From: Brotaphodocola faecis
GTDB lineage: Bacteria > Bacillota > Clostridia > Lachnospirales > Lachnospiraceae
NCBI RefSeq assembly: GCF_040096075.1
Contig: NZ_JBBMFJ010000002.1
Location: 1-64,000 of the forward strand
Direction: 5' to 3'
DNA: 64,000 nucleotides
The notes beneath the pieces were generated by a model that was not told the DNA's origin, searched no databases, and saw only the letters and a list, made by a program, of their open reading frames with translations. Numbering within the stretch: position 1 is the stretch's first letter; each line of letters begins with the position of its first letter. Made by a program: the position numbers and the translations under genes. Shown one piece after another: positions 32,386-41,286 of this stretch.

Positions 32386-34356
32386 ATGAACAAGAAACTG
32401 GCAAAACTTGGAGCGGCATCACTTCTGGCGGTGGGTGCCGGAACCATGCTGATGAAAAAAGGCGGCATGAAGTCCCGGAATCCGGAAACAAAAGCACAGC
32501 GTGAGAAGGAGTTGAAAGAATTCCGCAACACAGAGCGCGGCAGACAGGCGAAAAACAGCAAGGGCATTTATTATTCCAACGGCAACTACGAAGCGTTTGC
32601 CCGCCCGGAGAAGCCAGAGGGCGTGGATGAAAAATCTGCCTATATTGTGGGAAGCGGCCTGGCCGCTCTGGCTGCAGCCTGCTTCTTAGTCCGTGACGGA
32701 CAGATGAAAGGCGAGCACATCCACATTCTGGAGGCTATGGACATTGCGGGAGGTGCCTGCGATGGTATTGAAGATCCGCTCCGCGGCTACGTGATGCGCG
32801 GCGGCCGTGAGATGGAAGATCATTTCGAGTGCCTGTGGGATCTGTTCCACAGCATCCCGTCCCTGGAGACACCGGGTGCTTCCGTGCTGGATGAGTATTA
32901 CTGGTTAAACAAGCATGATCCGAACTATTCCCTGTGCCGCGCCACCAAAAACCGCGGCGAGGATGCCCATACCGATGGCAAGTTCAACTTAAGCCAGAAG
33001 GGCTGCATGGAGATCATGAAGCTGTTCTTCACCCGGGATGAAGACCTGTACGATAAGAAAATTGAGGATGTATTCGATGACGAAGTCTTCGGTTCCACCT
33101 TCTGGCTGTACTGGCGCACCATGTTTGCCTTTGAGACCTGGCACAGTGCCCTGGAGATGAAGCTGTACTTCCAGCGTTTCATCCACCATATTGGAGGACT
33201 GCCGGATTTCTCTGCTCTGAAATTTACCAAGTACAACCAGTATGATTCCCTGATCCTGCCGATGCAGAAATATCTGGAGAACGCAGGGGTGCAGTTCCAG
33301 TTTAACACCCGCGTCACCAACGTGCTGTTTGACATTGAGGGAGCAAAGAAGACCGCAAAGAAGATCGTCTGCACCGTAAATGGCATGGATACCGAGATTC
33401 CGTTAACCGAGAAGGATCTTGTATTCGTTACCAACGGGAGCTGTACCGAGGGCACCATCTATGGTGACCAGAACCATGCGCCGGATGGAGATGCGGAAAA
33501 ACGTGTCAGCGGCTGCTGGGAACTCTGGAAAAACATTGCAAAGCAGCATGAGGCGTTCGGACATCCGGAGAAGTTCTGCTCAGATATCCAGAAAACCAAC
33601 TGGGAGTCCGCGACTGTTACGACTTCCGATGATAAGATCATTTCCTATATCCAGAAGATCTGCAAGCGCGATCCTAGAAGCGGCCGCGTAGTAACCGGAG
33701 GCATCGTCAGCTGCCAGGATTCCAAATGGCTGTTAAGCTGGACCATCAACCGTCAGGGTCAGTTCAAGACCCAGAAGAAGGAAGAGGTCTGCGTCTGGGT
33801 ATACAGCCTCTTTACCGATGTTCCGGGTGACTATATTAAGAAGCCGATGAAGGAGTGTACTGGTAAGGAAATCACCGCAGAGTGGCTGTATCACCTTGGG
33901 GTTCCGGTGGAGGAAATCGATGAGCTGGCAGAGAACCACGCAGTCTGTGTGCCGACCATGATGCCGTATATCACCGCATTTTTCATGCCAAGACGAAAAG
34001 GCGACCGCCCGGATGTCATCCCGGATGGCTGCGTAAACTTCGCGTTCCTGGGCCAGTTTGCTGAGACTCCGCGTGATACCATCTTCACCACCGAGTATTC
34101 TGTCCGCACGGCCATGGAATCCGTATATGGCCTGCTTGGCGTAGACCGCGGCGTGCCGGAGGTATGGGGCAGCGTGTATGACATCCGTAACCTCTTAGAC
34201 AGTACCGTGAAGCTGATGGACGGTAAGTCCCCGCTGGAGATGGAGCTTCCGGGACCGCTTAACATGTTAAAGAAACCGCTCTTAAAGAAATTAAAGGGAA
34301 CTGTGATCGAGAAAGTTCTGCGGGATCATGATGTGATCCGGGACGGAATGATCTGA
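32386..34356 (+). CDS. ohyA: oleate hydratase (MCRA family), FAD-dependent
   Basis: Adds water to the cis-9 double bond of oleic and linoleic acid, giving 10-hydroxy fatty acids; common in gut bacteria. The 656-residue protein has YIVGSGLAALAAACFLVRDG near 85 (FAD Rossmann loop), HILEAMDIAGGACDG near 112, RGGREMEDHFECLWDLF near 138, and a conserved C-terminal region. Residues 5-27 (LAKLGAASLLAVGAGTMLMK) form a hydrophobic N-terminal stretch that many OhyA lack and that may anchor the protein. AAGGAGAAG precedes ATG. Not in an operon. Confidence 0.92.
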   Translation: MNKKLAKLGAASLLAVGAGTMLMKKGGMKSRNPETKAQREKELKEFRNTERGRQAKNSKGIYYSNGNYEAFARPEKPEGVDEKSAYIVGSGLAALAAACFLVRDGQMKGEHIHILEAMDIAGGACDGIEDPLRGYVMRGGREMEDHFECLWDLFHSIPSLETPGASVLDEYYWLNKHDPNYSLCRATKNRGEDAHTDGKFNLSQKGCMEIMKLFFTRDEDLYDKKIEDVFDDEVFGSTFWLYWRTMFAFETWHSALEMKLYFQRFIHHIGGLPDFSALKFTKYNQYDSLILPMQKYLENAGVQFQFNTRVTNVLFDIEGAKKTAKKIVCTVNGMDTEIPLTEKDLVFVTNGSCTEGTIYGDQNHAPDGDAEKRVSGCWELWKNIAKQHEAFGHPEKFCSDIQKTNWESATVTTSDDKIISYIQKICKRDPRSGRVVTGGIVSCQDSKWLLSWTINRQGQFKTQKKEEVCVWVYSLFTDVPGDYIKKPMKECTGKEITAEWLYHLGVPVEEIDELAENHAVCVPTMMPYITAFFMPRRKGDRPDVIPDGCVNFAFLGQFAETPRDTIFTTEYSVRTAMESVYGLLGVDRGVPEVWGSVYDIRNLLDSTVKLMDGKSPLEMELPGPLNMLKKPLLKKLKGTVIEKVLRDHDVIRDGMI

Positions 34357-34366
34357 AATTCATATT

Positions 34367-34430
34367 AAAAGCAATCGAAATGCCGGGTAAGTACCCCAAA
34401 AAGGGTGCCGCCCGGCATTTGCTTTAATTT
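34367..34430. terminator. bidirectional terminator between ohyA and bdh
   Basis: AAATGCCGGG pairs with CCCGGCATTT, with an inner ACCC/GGGT stem and outer AAAGC/GCTTT arms, between convergent genes. Confidence 0.8.
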
Positions 34431-34448
34431 AGAAGCAAGAGCGATTAT

Positions 34449-35642
34449 TTAGAATTTTTCCGTGTGGTTTGCCGCTTTATAAATCTGGTAAATCTCTTCT
34501 TCTCCCAGAACCTGGAAGGTTCCAATGGTCCGGGTGCGGTGGTAGGTGCAGCGGTATGCGAGATCATGGAGGGTCACATCATCCTGGACCCCGATATCTT
34601 TATTTTCTTCCAGGGAAGCAGGCATGCCGATGGAACGGAAGAATGCCACGGTTTTCTCAATGCCGGACAGTGCGGCTTTGGTGTCATCTGTTTCCGCGAT
34701 ACCCCATACATTTCTTGCGAAACGCGCGAAGCGGGACGGTTTTGTCTGGTAAACAGCCTTCGCCCAGGAACCCCAGACGGTAGCCAGAGAAGCACCGTGG
34801 GCGGTGTCAAACATGGCAGAGAGTTCATGTCCCAGCTGGTGCACCGCAAAATCCTTCATGCCGCCGAGGCCGGTCAGTCCATTGTGGGAGAGAGAACCGG
34901 CCCACATCAGCTCGCTCATGGAATCATAATCCTTAGGATTCTGCACGGCAACGCGGCCTTTGGCAATGACAGTGCGCAGAAGTGCCTCCGCAATGGCATC
35001 GGTCAGCTCGTTCTCATAAGGGTTGAAATACCGGTCCATGGTGTGCATCATGATATCGGTTACGCCGCAGGCCACCTGATAGGGTGGGAGTGTCATGGTC
35101 AGCTCCGGGTTCATGATGGCAAAACGTGGGCGGTTTAATTCCGTGCCAAGTCCGCGCTTGACACCCGTTGCGAGATTGGTCAGAACCGCGGAATCGCTGG
35201 ATTCACTTCCGGCAGCTGAGATGGTCAGAACGGCACCCACCGGCAGTGCGTGGTGTGGTGTCTTTTCTCTGGTCCAGAATTCCCAGATGTCGGTTGGCGC
35301 ATTGGCTGCGCCGATGGCAATGGCTTTCGCGGTGTCAATGACAGAACCGCCGCCTGCTCCGATCACGAAATCCGCGCCACATTTCAGGGCCAGCTTTACG
35401 CCCTCTCTGGCATGTTCCAGAGTCGGGTTTGCCTTGGCGCCGCCAAAGAGTTCGTAGGAAATCTGACTGTCGGTTAAGGTCTGGCAAAGCTGGTTTAACA
35501 GGCCACTGCGTTCAATGCTTCCGCTTCCGTAGACAAGAAGTACACGGTTTCCACCGTATTTGCGGATCTGCTGTGCCAGCTGCAGCTGGGTGTCTTTTCC
35601 AAATATAATTTCCGTTGGAGAATGGTATGTAAATGCATGCAT
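34449..35642 (-). CDS. iron-containing alcohol dehydrogenase, butanol-dehydrogenase (BDH/YqhD) type
   Basis: NAD(P)H-dependent aldehyde/alcohol enzyme, 397 residues. Seen: YGSGSIERSG near 40, GAGGGSVIDTAKAIAIG near 97, SAAGSESSDSAVLTN near 140, GVTDIMMHTMDRYF near 195 and HQLGHELSAMFDTAHGASLA near 268, giving the Asp and three His metal ligands of the BDH group. ATG 35642 follows GGAGGGATTTATC; the frame stays open upstream to 35756 only because it runs into the repeat element. The gene starts 30 bp after the repeat, whose end may be part of its leader. Confidence 0.9.
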   Translation of the reverse strand: MHAFTYHSPTEIIFGKDTQLQLAQQIRKYGGNRVLLVYGSGSIERSGLLNQLCQTLTDSQISYELFGGAKANPTLEHAREGVKLALKCGADFVIGAGGGSVIDTAKAIAIGAANAPTDIWEFWTREKTPHHALPVGAVLTISAAGSESSDSAVLTNLATGVKRGLGTELNRPRFAIMNPELTMTLPPYQVACGVTDIMMHTMDRYFNPYENELTDAIAEALLRTVIAKGRVAVQNPKDYDSMSELMWAGSLSHNGLTGLGGMKDFAVHQLGHELSAMFDTAHGASLATVWGSWAKAVYQTKPSRFARFARNVWGIAETDDTKAALSGIEKTVAFFRSIGMPASLEENKDIGVQDDVTLHDLAYRCTYHRTRTIGTFQVLGEEEIYQIYKAANHTEKF

Positions 35643-35671
35643 GATAAATCCCTCCTTTTCCTCAGAAATAT

Positions 35672-35806
35672 CGTAACTGTTCAGTATCCTCACAGTTACG
35701 GGCAAAAATCCATTGAAAATTGCCTTCGGCAATGGGATTTTTGCCTGCAAGCCCATGTTTTCATACGGTCAGCGCAGTGAATGCGCAGACCTACTGAACA
35801 GTTATA
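35672..35806 (-). repeat. MITE-like hairpin repeat, copy B (complete)
   Basis: About 135 bp bounded by TAACTGTTCAGTA (35674-35686) and its exact complement TACTGAACAGTTA (35792-35804). Inside are three hairpins: CGTAACTGT/ACAGTTACG, a GGCAAAAATC/GATTTTTGCC stem with a nested ATTGCC/GGCAAT, and GGTCAGCGC/GCGCAGACC. No open frame. Its 35672-35747 part is 75/76 identical to 1-76. Both copies end with the same arm next to a downstream start codon. No target duplication could be confirmed. Confidence 0.8.
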
Positions 35807-35856
35807 AAAATATCATAACATGAATGCCCGTGAAATTCTAGCGGATTCGTTAAGGC

Positions 35857-36696
35857 TTACGCGTTGTCAGCGATTTCATCGAGCGAACCAAACCGGTAGC
35901 CCATCTCTTCCCATTTTGTCAGAAGTTCATCTAAAATTTCTCTGTTGGTTTTCGAGGTGCTGTGCAGCAGTACAATGGCACCTGGGTGGATGCGACCTAG
36001 CAGCTTTTTAAAGGCTTCCTCATGGGTCGGCTGTTTGTTTTCATACCAGTCCACGTAGGCGAGACTCCAGAAAAAGGTGTGATATCCCATTTCCTTTGCC
36101 ATCTTTAAATTCGATTCGCTGTATTTTCCCTGGGGCGGCCGGTAATATTTTTTCATGGCCTGCCCGGTGATTTTCTGATATTTCTGTTCCAGCCTGGAAA
36201 GTTCCTCCGAAAAAGAGGATTGGTTCGCAATTTTAGACATATCCGGGTGGTGCCAGGTATGGTTCCCAACGGTGTGTCCTTCTGCCACCATGCGTTTTAC
36301 CAGATCCGGGCTGGTTTCCAGAAAGTTACCGACCAGGAAGAAAGCGGCAGGAGCATGATGCTTTTTCAGGGCATCGAGGATGGCCTCTGTGTTTCCATTT
36401 TCATATCCGGCATCAAAGGTAAGGTAGAGGACGGATTCGCTGGTATCGGCAATGTAATGGGCCTGGAACTGTTTTAAGTAGTCTGAAGTGGCATTGGCCA
36501 CGGGCGGTTTTCCTTCCTGCTGAAAGCTCAGACCCCAGTTTTCACAGGAAGCCGCGGCAGTAACCGATTCCGTTTTGCGGAACGAGGAGACGGTGTGGGC
36601 CAGAACATTTCCGGCAAAGAAAGAACACAAAAACAGGGTGGCGGCGGCAGCCAGTCGTTTGCAGACCTGGCGTTTGGGGTGGGGGAAAAACGGCAT
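35857..36696 (-). CDS. pdaA: delta-lactam-biosynthetic de-N-acetylase PdaA (polysaccharide deacetylase)
   Basis: Secreted NodB-fold enzyme that deacetylates muramic acid for muramic-delta-lactam of spore cortex. 279 residues: signal/anchor at about 12-33, then NodB motifs TFDAGYENG (catalytic Asp near 95), NHTWHH (metal His near 146 and 150), RPPQGKYS (near 186) and LLHSTS (near 243). The pattern HTWHHPDMSKI is typical of PdaA rather than chitooligosaccharide deacetylases. GGAGATACGTTC precedes the ATG. It is divergent from the D,D-carboxypeptidase gene; both act on peptidoglycan. Confidence 0.9.
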   Translation of the reverse strand: MPFFPHPKRQVCKRLAAAATLFLCSFFAGNVLAHTVSSFRKTESVTAAASCENWGLSFQQEGKPPVANATSDYLKQFQAHYIADTSESVLYLTFDAGYENGNTEAILDALKKHHAPAAFFLVGNFLETSPDLVKRMVAEGHTVGNHTWHHPDMSKIANQSSFSEELSRLEQKYQKITGQAMKKYYRPPQGKYSESNLKMAKEMGYHTFFWSLAYVDWYENKQPTHEEAFKKLLGRIHPGAIVLLHSTSKTNREILDELLTKWEEMGYRFGSLDEIADNA

Positions 36697-36852
36697 GAAC
36701 GTATCTCCGGTCAGAGTTTCTTCTTTCTATATTTATGGAAGAACGGAACGTTTCAGAATCAGTTGCGGTTTATATTGCGCAGAAACCACAGCCCGTAACA
36801 AAAATAGCATGACAAGATTAAGAAAGTTGTCATGTTTCAGGAAACGAATGTA

Positions 36853-36861
36853 TGCTATAAT
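36853..36861 (+). promoter_or_regulatory. extended -10 promoter of the D,D-carboxypeptidase gene
   Basis: TG-C-TATAAT (36853-36861). A TTGTCA at 36827 is 23 bp upstream, too far for a standard -35. Confidence 0.45.
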
Positions 36862-36916
36862 GCCTAAGGAATCGCACAAAAACAAGGATAAGAAAAACAT
36901 GGGGAGAATATACTAC

Positions 36917-38080
36917 ATGAAGCATAGAAATAAAATACAGATCCTGGGCCTGGGACTTGCCCTGGCCCTTTCTCAGGTCAGCAGCGCATTCGCGTCAGCC
37001 GGAACCGTAACAGTGGGAAAGGCGCCTGGAGAGACCGCAGCGCAGGCTGAGACCAGTGCGGCACAGACACAGGAAGGACAAAGCGCTTCCGGAACGGTTG
37101 TGACAGCGGGAGACAGCAAAGTTTCTGACCGTCCGTTTGTGCTTCCGGCAGCAGATGGGGCAGCGGCAGAAGCGGTAGAAGCCGTAATTCTGCAGGGCGG
37201 CCCGGGCACGGTCTCTGCAGGAACTGGAACCGTGGGAGCAAATACAGGCACAGCAGAAAATAAAACTGCAGGAAATTCCAGTACCGCTGCGTCCGCGGCA
37301 GATATCAAACAGCCGGAAGTGGCGGCTGAGGGCGCGGTTTTGTTGAACGCAGCGACCGGTGAAGTCCTTTACGGCAAGAATCAGGACCAGCAGTTTTATC
37401 CGGCCAGCATCACGAAGGTTATGACGGCTCTGGTGGTTCTGGAACATTGCAACCTGAATGATACCGTCACGTTTTCAAAAACAGCAACTACAAATCTGGA
37501 ATCCGGCGCGGTGGCACTTGGTGTATCCGAGGGAGACCAGCTGACGGTAGAGCAGTCTCTGTACGGCCTTTTATTAAAATCAGCCAATGAGATTGGAAAT
37601 GGTCTGGCAGAGCATGTATCTGGCAGCGTCAGCGCGTTTGCGGATCTGATGAATGCAAAGGCAAAAGAGCTTGGCTGCAAAAACACTCATTTTGCGAATC
37701 CGCATGGCTTAAATAATGAAAGCCATAAAACAACGCCGTACGATATGGCACTGATTCTCCGGGCGGCCGTAGCCAACGATACCTTCCGCAGGATTGACAC
37801 GACGACATCCTACGAGTTTCCGGCCATCAAAAATGCAGCGGCCCACACCATTACCATGGGCCACAAGATGATGTATAAAACGGATTCCCGCTACTACGAG
37901 GGCATCATTGGCGGAAAGACCGGATATACGTCCAAAGCGGGCAATACCCTGGTAACCGCGGTAGAGCGGGATGGCGTGCGTCTGATCGCGGTAGTTATGA
38001 AGGCAAAAGGGACCCATTATACAGATACCAAAGCCATGCTGGACTATGGATTTGCATTGCACGCTGCGGGAAAAATCTGA
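36917..38080 (+). CDS. D-alanyl-D-alanine carboxypeptidase (S11 family)
   Basis: Penicillin-binding protein that trims the terminal D-Ala of peptidoglycan stem peptides. 387 residues: signal peptide (about 1-27, cut after AFA), an Ala/Thr/Gly-rich linker (about 28-130), then the S11 domain with S164-I-T-K167, S222-A-N224 and K334-T-G336. It lacks the C-terminal beta domain and amphipathic anchor of DacA, so it may be released or anchored only by an uncut signal. ATG 36917 lies behind GGGGAG; the frame is open back to 36575 without support. Possible spore role given the divergent pdaA. Confidence 0.9.
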   Translation: MKHRNKIQILGLGLALALSQVSSAFASAGTVTVGKAPGETAAQAETSAAQTQEGQSASGTVVTAGDSKVSDRPFVLPAADGAAAEAVEAVILQGGPGTVSAGTGTVGANTGTAENKTAGNSSTAASAADIKQPEVAAEGAVLLNAATGEVLYGKNQDQQFYPASITKVMTALVVLEHCNLNDTVTFSKTATTNLESGAVALGVSEGDQLTVEQSLYGLLLKSANEIGNGLAEHVSGSVSAFADLMNAKAKELGCKNTHFANPHGLNNESHKTTPYDMALILRAAVANDTFRRIDTTTSYEFPAIKNAAAHTITMGHKMMYKTDSRYYEGIIGGKTGYTSKAGNTLVTAVERDGVRLIAVVMKAKGTHYTDTKAMLDYGFALHAAGKI

Positions 38081-38112
38081 TGATCCGAATCCCAGAAAGG
38101 TTTGAGTGAGCT

Positions 38113-39039
38113 TTGAATACAGAAATGAAAATCCTGTCGGCCGTTGTGGCCGGAGGTGCTGCCGCGGCAGCCGTAGGCCTGGTCCGCTCCGGGTATGAGC
38201 GCAGGCATTTTGTGGTGGAGGAAACCACAATCTATTCCGAAAAGATCCGCAACCCGAGAACCCTGGTGTTTCTGACAGACCTGCATGATAAAGAATTCGG
38301 CGAAGCAAACAGCCAGCTCCTTGGATCAATCCGAACCATCCGGCCGGATTTAATCCTGATTGGCGGTGATGTGATGGTGGCAAAACCTGGAAAGGCCAGT
38401 CTGGAAGTAACCAGACGGTTTCTGGATGGGTTGTGCCAGCTGCAGGCCCAGACCACGGGAGAAAATACCGGAAAGCCTTTCCGCATTTATTATGGAAACG
38501 GCAACCACGAGCAGCGTCTTGGCCGGGAATATAAAACATATGGAGAAATGTACCGGGAGTTTCGCAGAATCCTGAAGGACCGGAACATTTCGTATCTGTC
38601 AGACCGGTCTGTAAATTTAAGTGAACAGATCCGCATCAGCGGCCTGAATCTGGATCCGGCCTGCTACCGTGACTTTATTCCGGCCCGTATGACCACAGAG
38701 TATCTGGAACGACATCTGGGCCCCGCAGATGACAGCCGGTTTCAGATTTTGCTGGCACATTCCCCGCTTTATTTTGAGCAGTATGCGGACTGGGGCGCGG
38801 ACCTGACCCTGTCCGGCCACTTCCACGGCGGAACCATCCGGCTTCCCTTTGTGGGCGGAGTGATGACGCCGCAGTACCAGTTTTTCCATCCGTACTGTGC
38901 CGGTGAGTTTGAAAAGGATGGAAAGCATATGATTGTAGGGCGCGGTCTTGGCACCCATTCTATCAACATCCGTTTCTGCAACCGTCCACAGCTGATGGTG
39001 GTGCGGCTTTTGCCAAAACCGGATGAACCGGAAGACTGA
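38113..39039 (+). CDS. membrane-anchored metallophosphoesterase
   Basis: Calcineurin-like phosphoesterase of 308 residues with N-terminal membrane segment (about 6-24) and, in order, FLTDLHD near 53, IGGDVM near 83, YGNGNHE near 122, LLAHSPLYF near 215 and LSGHFHGG near 233, which supply the two-metal site. Similar proteins (YkuE, YaeI) hydrolyse phospholipid head groups or lipid A precursors; substrate not known here. A TTG at 38113 is used; ATG 38125 is equally possible, and neither has an ideal ribosome site. Confidence 0.85.
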   Translation: MNTEMKILSAVVAGGAAAAAVGLVRSGYERRHFVVEETTIYSEKIRNPRTLVFLTDLHDKEFGEANSQLLGSIRTIRPDLILIGGDVMVAKPGKASLEVTRRFLDGLCQLQAQTTGENTGKPFRIYYGNGNHEQRLGREYKTYGEMYREFRRILKDRNISYLSDRSVNLSEQIRISGLNLDPACYRDFIPARMTTEYLERHLGPADDSRFQILLAHSPLYFEQYADWGADLTLSGHFHGGTIRLPFVGGVMTPQYQFFHPYCAGEFEKDGKHMIVGRGLGTHSINIRFCNRPQLMVVRLLPKPDEPED

Positions 39040-39055
39040 TATCGAAATTCAGCTT

Positions 39056-39097
39056 AAAAACCTCTGTTTCTGTATGTTTACAGGACAGGGGTTTTTT
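39056..39097 (+). terminator. terminator after the phosphoesterase gene
   Basis: AAAAACC and GGTTTTTT arms with inner CTGT/ACAG pairing, ending in a T run. Confidence 0.75.
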
Positions 39098-39179
39098 GTT
39101 ATACTGTACTATACGTGTCCGTCTGCCCGGACGGGAGAGCGAAAGAACGGCTGGTCCAGGAGGTATTTGGGAACAGAAC

Positions 39180-39977
39180 ATGGCGATTTCTTATAAGCTG
39201 GAGAAGTTTGAAGGTCCGCTGGACCTTCTGTTACATCTGATTGAAAAGAATAAAGTAGATATTTATGATATCCCCATTGTGGAGATCACAAAGCAGTATC
39301 TGGACTATGTGAACCAGATGGAAAAAGAGGATTTAAACATTGTCAGTGATTTCCTGGTTATGGCAGCCACGCTTCTGGATATCAAATCCCGCATGCTGCT
39401 TCCGGCCCCGGAGGTGGAAGAGGGCGAAGAGGAAGACCCGCGGGCAGAGCTGGTGGCAAGGCTTCTGGAATACAAAAAGTACAAGCTCATGGCACAGGAA
39501 CTGGCCGATATGGAGGATGCGGCCGGAGATGTTTTGTTTAAGGCTCCGACCGTGCCGAAAGAGGTCGCAAAGTATGAGCCGCCGGTAGATCTGGACAAAC
39601 TGTTAGATGGGCTGACACTTGCAAAGCTGCAGCGGATTTTTGATTCCGTTATGCGGCGCCAGAAAGAGAAGATCGATCCGATCCGAAGCAGATTCGGAAC
39701 CATCAAACGGGAACCCATCAGTCTGGAAATGAAAATTATGGATGTGATGCATTATGCCAGAAAGCACCGCAAATTCAGCTTCCGGCAGATGCTGGAACGC
39801 CAGCAGGACAAGCTGGAAGTGGTAGTGTCCTTTCTGGCAATTCTGGAACTGATGAAGATCGGCAAGATCCATCTCACTCAGGAACACACCTTTGACGATA
39901 TGTGGATCGAGACACTGGAACAGGAAGGCGAAGAGGGCGAGCTGGAGCTGGAAGACTTAAGCGGCCTGGAAGGATAA
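39180..39977 (+). CDS. scpA: segregation and condensation protein A
   Basis: Kleisin subunit of the SMC-ScpA-ScpB complex that organises and separates chromosomes. 265 residues starting MAISYKLEKFEGPLDLLLHL, the standard ScpA opening, with a typical C-terminal winged helix (about 195-245) and an acidic end. ATG 39180 is chosen from this homology; AGGAGG is 16 bp upstream, a little far. Followed four bases later by scpB. Confidence 0.95.
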   Translation: MAISYKLEKFEGPLDLLLHLIEKNKVDIYDIPIVEITKQYLDYVNQMEKEDLNIVSDFLVMAATLLDIKSRMLLPAPEVEEGEEEDPRAELVARLLEYKKYKLMAQELADMEDAAGDVLFKAPTVPKEVAKYEPPVDLDKLLDGLTLAKLQRIFDSVMRRQKEKIDPIRSRFGTIKREPISLEMKIMDVMHYARKHRKFSFRQMLERQQDKLEVVVSFLAILELMKIGKIHLTQEHTFDDMWIETLEQEGEEGELELEDLSGLEG

Positions 39978-39981
39978 ATAT

Positions 39982-40866
39982 ATGGGTAATTTTTTTGAGG
40001 AAGACGACGATGATCCGGTAGATCTGGCGGCCGTAGAAGCCAGACATGCCGAGATGGAGGCGGAGGCTGAGGTAGAGCGGCTGGAGACAGAATCGGCATC
40101 TGCCGGGCAGAAAACAGCAGAAGACTGGGAGGCCATCATCGAGGCTGTTTTGTTTACCATGGGCAATTCCGTGGAGCTAAAGCAGCTGGCTGTGGCCATC
40201 GGCCAGAGTGAAGACATCGCGAAACGCGTGGTTTTGCATCTGCAGAAGCGCTATGAGGAAGAAAAGCGCGGCATGCGCATTCTGGAACTGGAAAACGCGT
40301 ACCAGATGTGCACCTGTGCGGATTATTACGAGAATCTGATCCGGGTGGCGGCAACTCCGAAAAAACATGTGATGACGGATGTGATCATGGAGACGCTGTC
40401 CATCATTGCTTACCGGCAGCCGGTGACCAAGATGGAGATCGGCAAGATCCGCGGCGTCAATTCCGACCATGCGGTGAACCGTCTGGTGGAATACGGACTG
40501 GTCTATGAGGCCGGAAGACTGGACGCGCCCGGCCGGCCGGCACTGTTTGCGACCACGGAGGAGTTCCTGCGCCGGTTTGGTGTCAGCTCTATGGTGGATC
40601 TTCCGACCATGAATCCGGAACAGGAAGAGGAAATCATTCAGGAAGTGGAAGAAGAACTGCAGATGAAGCTTGGCGCGCAGGGAGAAGCAGATGGCAGCAC
40701 CCCGGAATCTGTATCAGAGGTGGTTGAAGAAGTGCTGAAAGAACGTGAAGGAGAGGAAATCTTTGCGGATTCGGAAAGCGACGGACTGGAAACTGTGGAA
40801 ACAGAGTACAGCGACGAGGAAAATAAAGAGAAAGAGGAATCAGATCATGCAGAAGATCAGAATTAA
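39982..40866 (+). CDS. scpB: segregation and condensation protein B
   Basis: Double winged-helix partner of ScpA in the condensin complex. 294 residues, longer than the usual 180-200: the core (about 48-220; ETLSIIAYRQPVTKMEIGKIRGVNSD near 135) is normal, but acidic extensions precede (1-45, FFEEDDDDPVDL) and follow (about 215-294, mostly E, D, K) it. Its last 20 bp overlap the dut start, so the pair is translationally coupled. Confidence 0.94.
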   Translation: MGNFFEEDDDDPVDLAAVEARHAEMEAEAEVERLETESASAGQKTAEDWEAIIEAVLFTMGNSVELKQLAVAIGQSEDIAKRVVLHLQKRYEEEKRGMRILELENAYQMCTCADYYENLIRVAATPKKHVMTDVIMETLSIIAYRQPVTKMEIGKIRGVNSDHAVNRLVEYGLVYEAGRLDAPGRPALFATTEEFLRRFGVSSMVDLPTMNPEQEEEIIQEVEEELQMKLGAQGEADGSTPESVSEVVEEVLKEREGEEIFADSESDGLETVETEYSDEENKEKEESDHAEDQN

Positions 40867-41281
40867 ATATTTTCACGATGACATGGAGAAATTAACTTAT
40901 ATCGATGGCAAATCCGACTGGATCGACCTTCGGGCTGCGGAAGACGTAGAGATGAAGGCCGGTGAGTTTAAACTGGTACCGCTGGGCATCGCTATGGAAC
41001 TGCCGAAGGGCTATGAGGCCCATGTGGTACCGCGAAGCAGCACCTACAAGAACTTTGGCATCATCCAGACCAACCATATGGGAGTCATTGACGAGAGCTA
41101 TTGCGGGGACAACGATCAGTGGTTCTTCCCGGCCTATGCATTACGCGATACGAAGATCGGCAAAGGGGACCGCATCTGCCAGTTCCGCATTATGGAGCAT
41201 CAGCCGGCTATTTTATTCGAAGAGACCGATTCCCTGGATCATGAGGACCGGGGCGGTATTGGCAGTACCGGAAGAAGGTAG
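40847..41281 (+). CDS. dut: dUTP diphosphatase
   Basis: Hydrolyses dUTP to dUMP, keeping uracil out of DNA and feeding thymidylate synthesis. 144 residues with all trimeric dUTPase motifs: WIDLRAAED near 25, PRSSTYKNFGI near 61, GVIDESYCGDNDQW near 79, KGDRICQFRI near 106 and RGGIGSTGRR at the C terminus. I start it at ATG 40847, inside the scpB 3' end, because MQKIRIKYF is the natural start; the open frame back to 40745 is antisense-like basic sequence. Unusual neighbour for scpAB. Confidence 0.93.
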   Translation: MQKIRIKYFHDDMEKLTYIDGKSDWIDLRAAEDVEMKAGEFKLVPLGIAMELPKGYEAHVVPRSSTYKNFGIIQTNHMGVIDESYCGDNDQWFFPAYALRDTKIGKGDRICQFRIMEHQPAILFEETDSLDHEDRGGIGSTGRR

Positions 41282-41286
41282 AAAAC

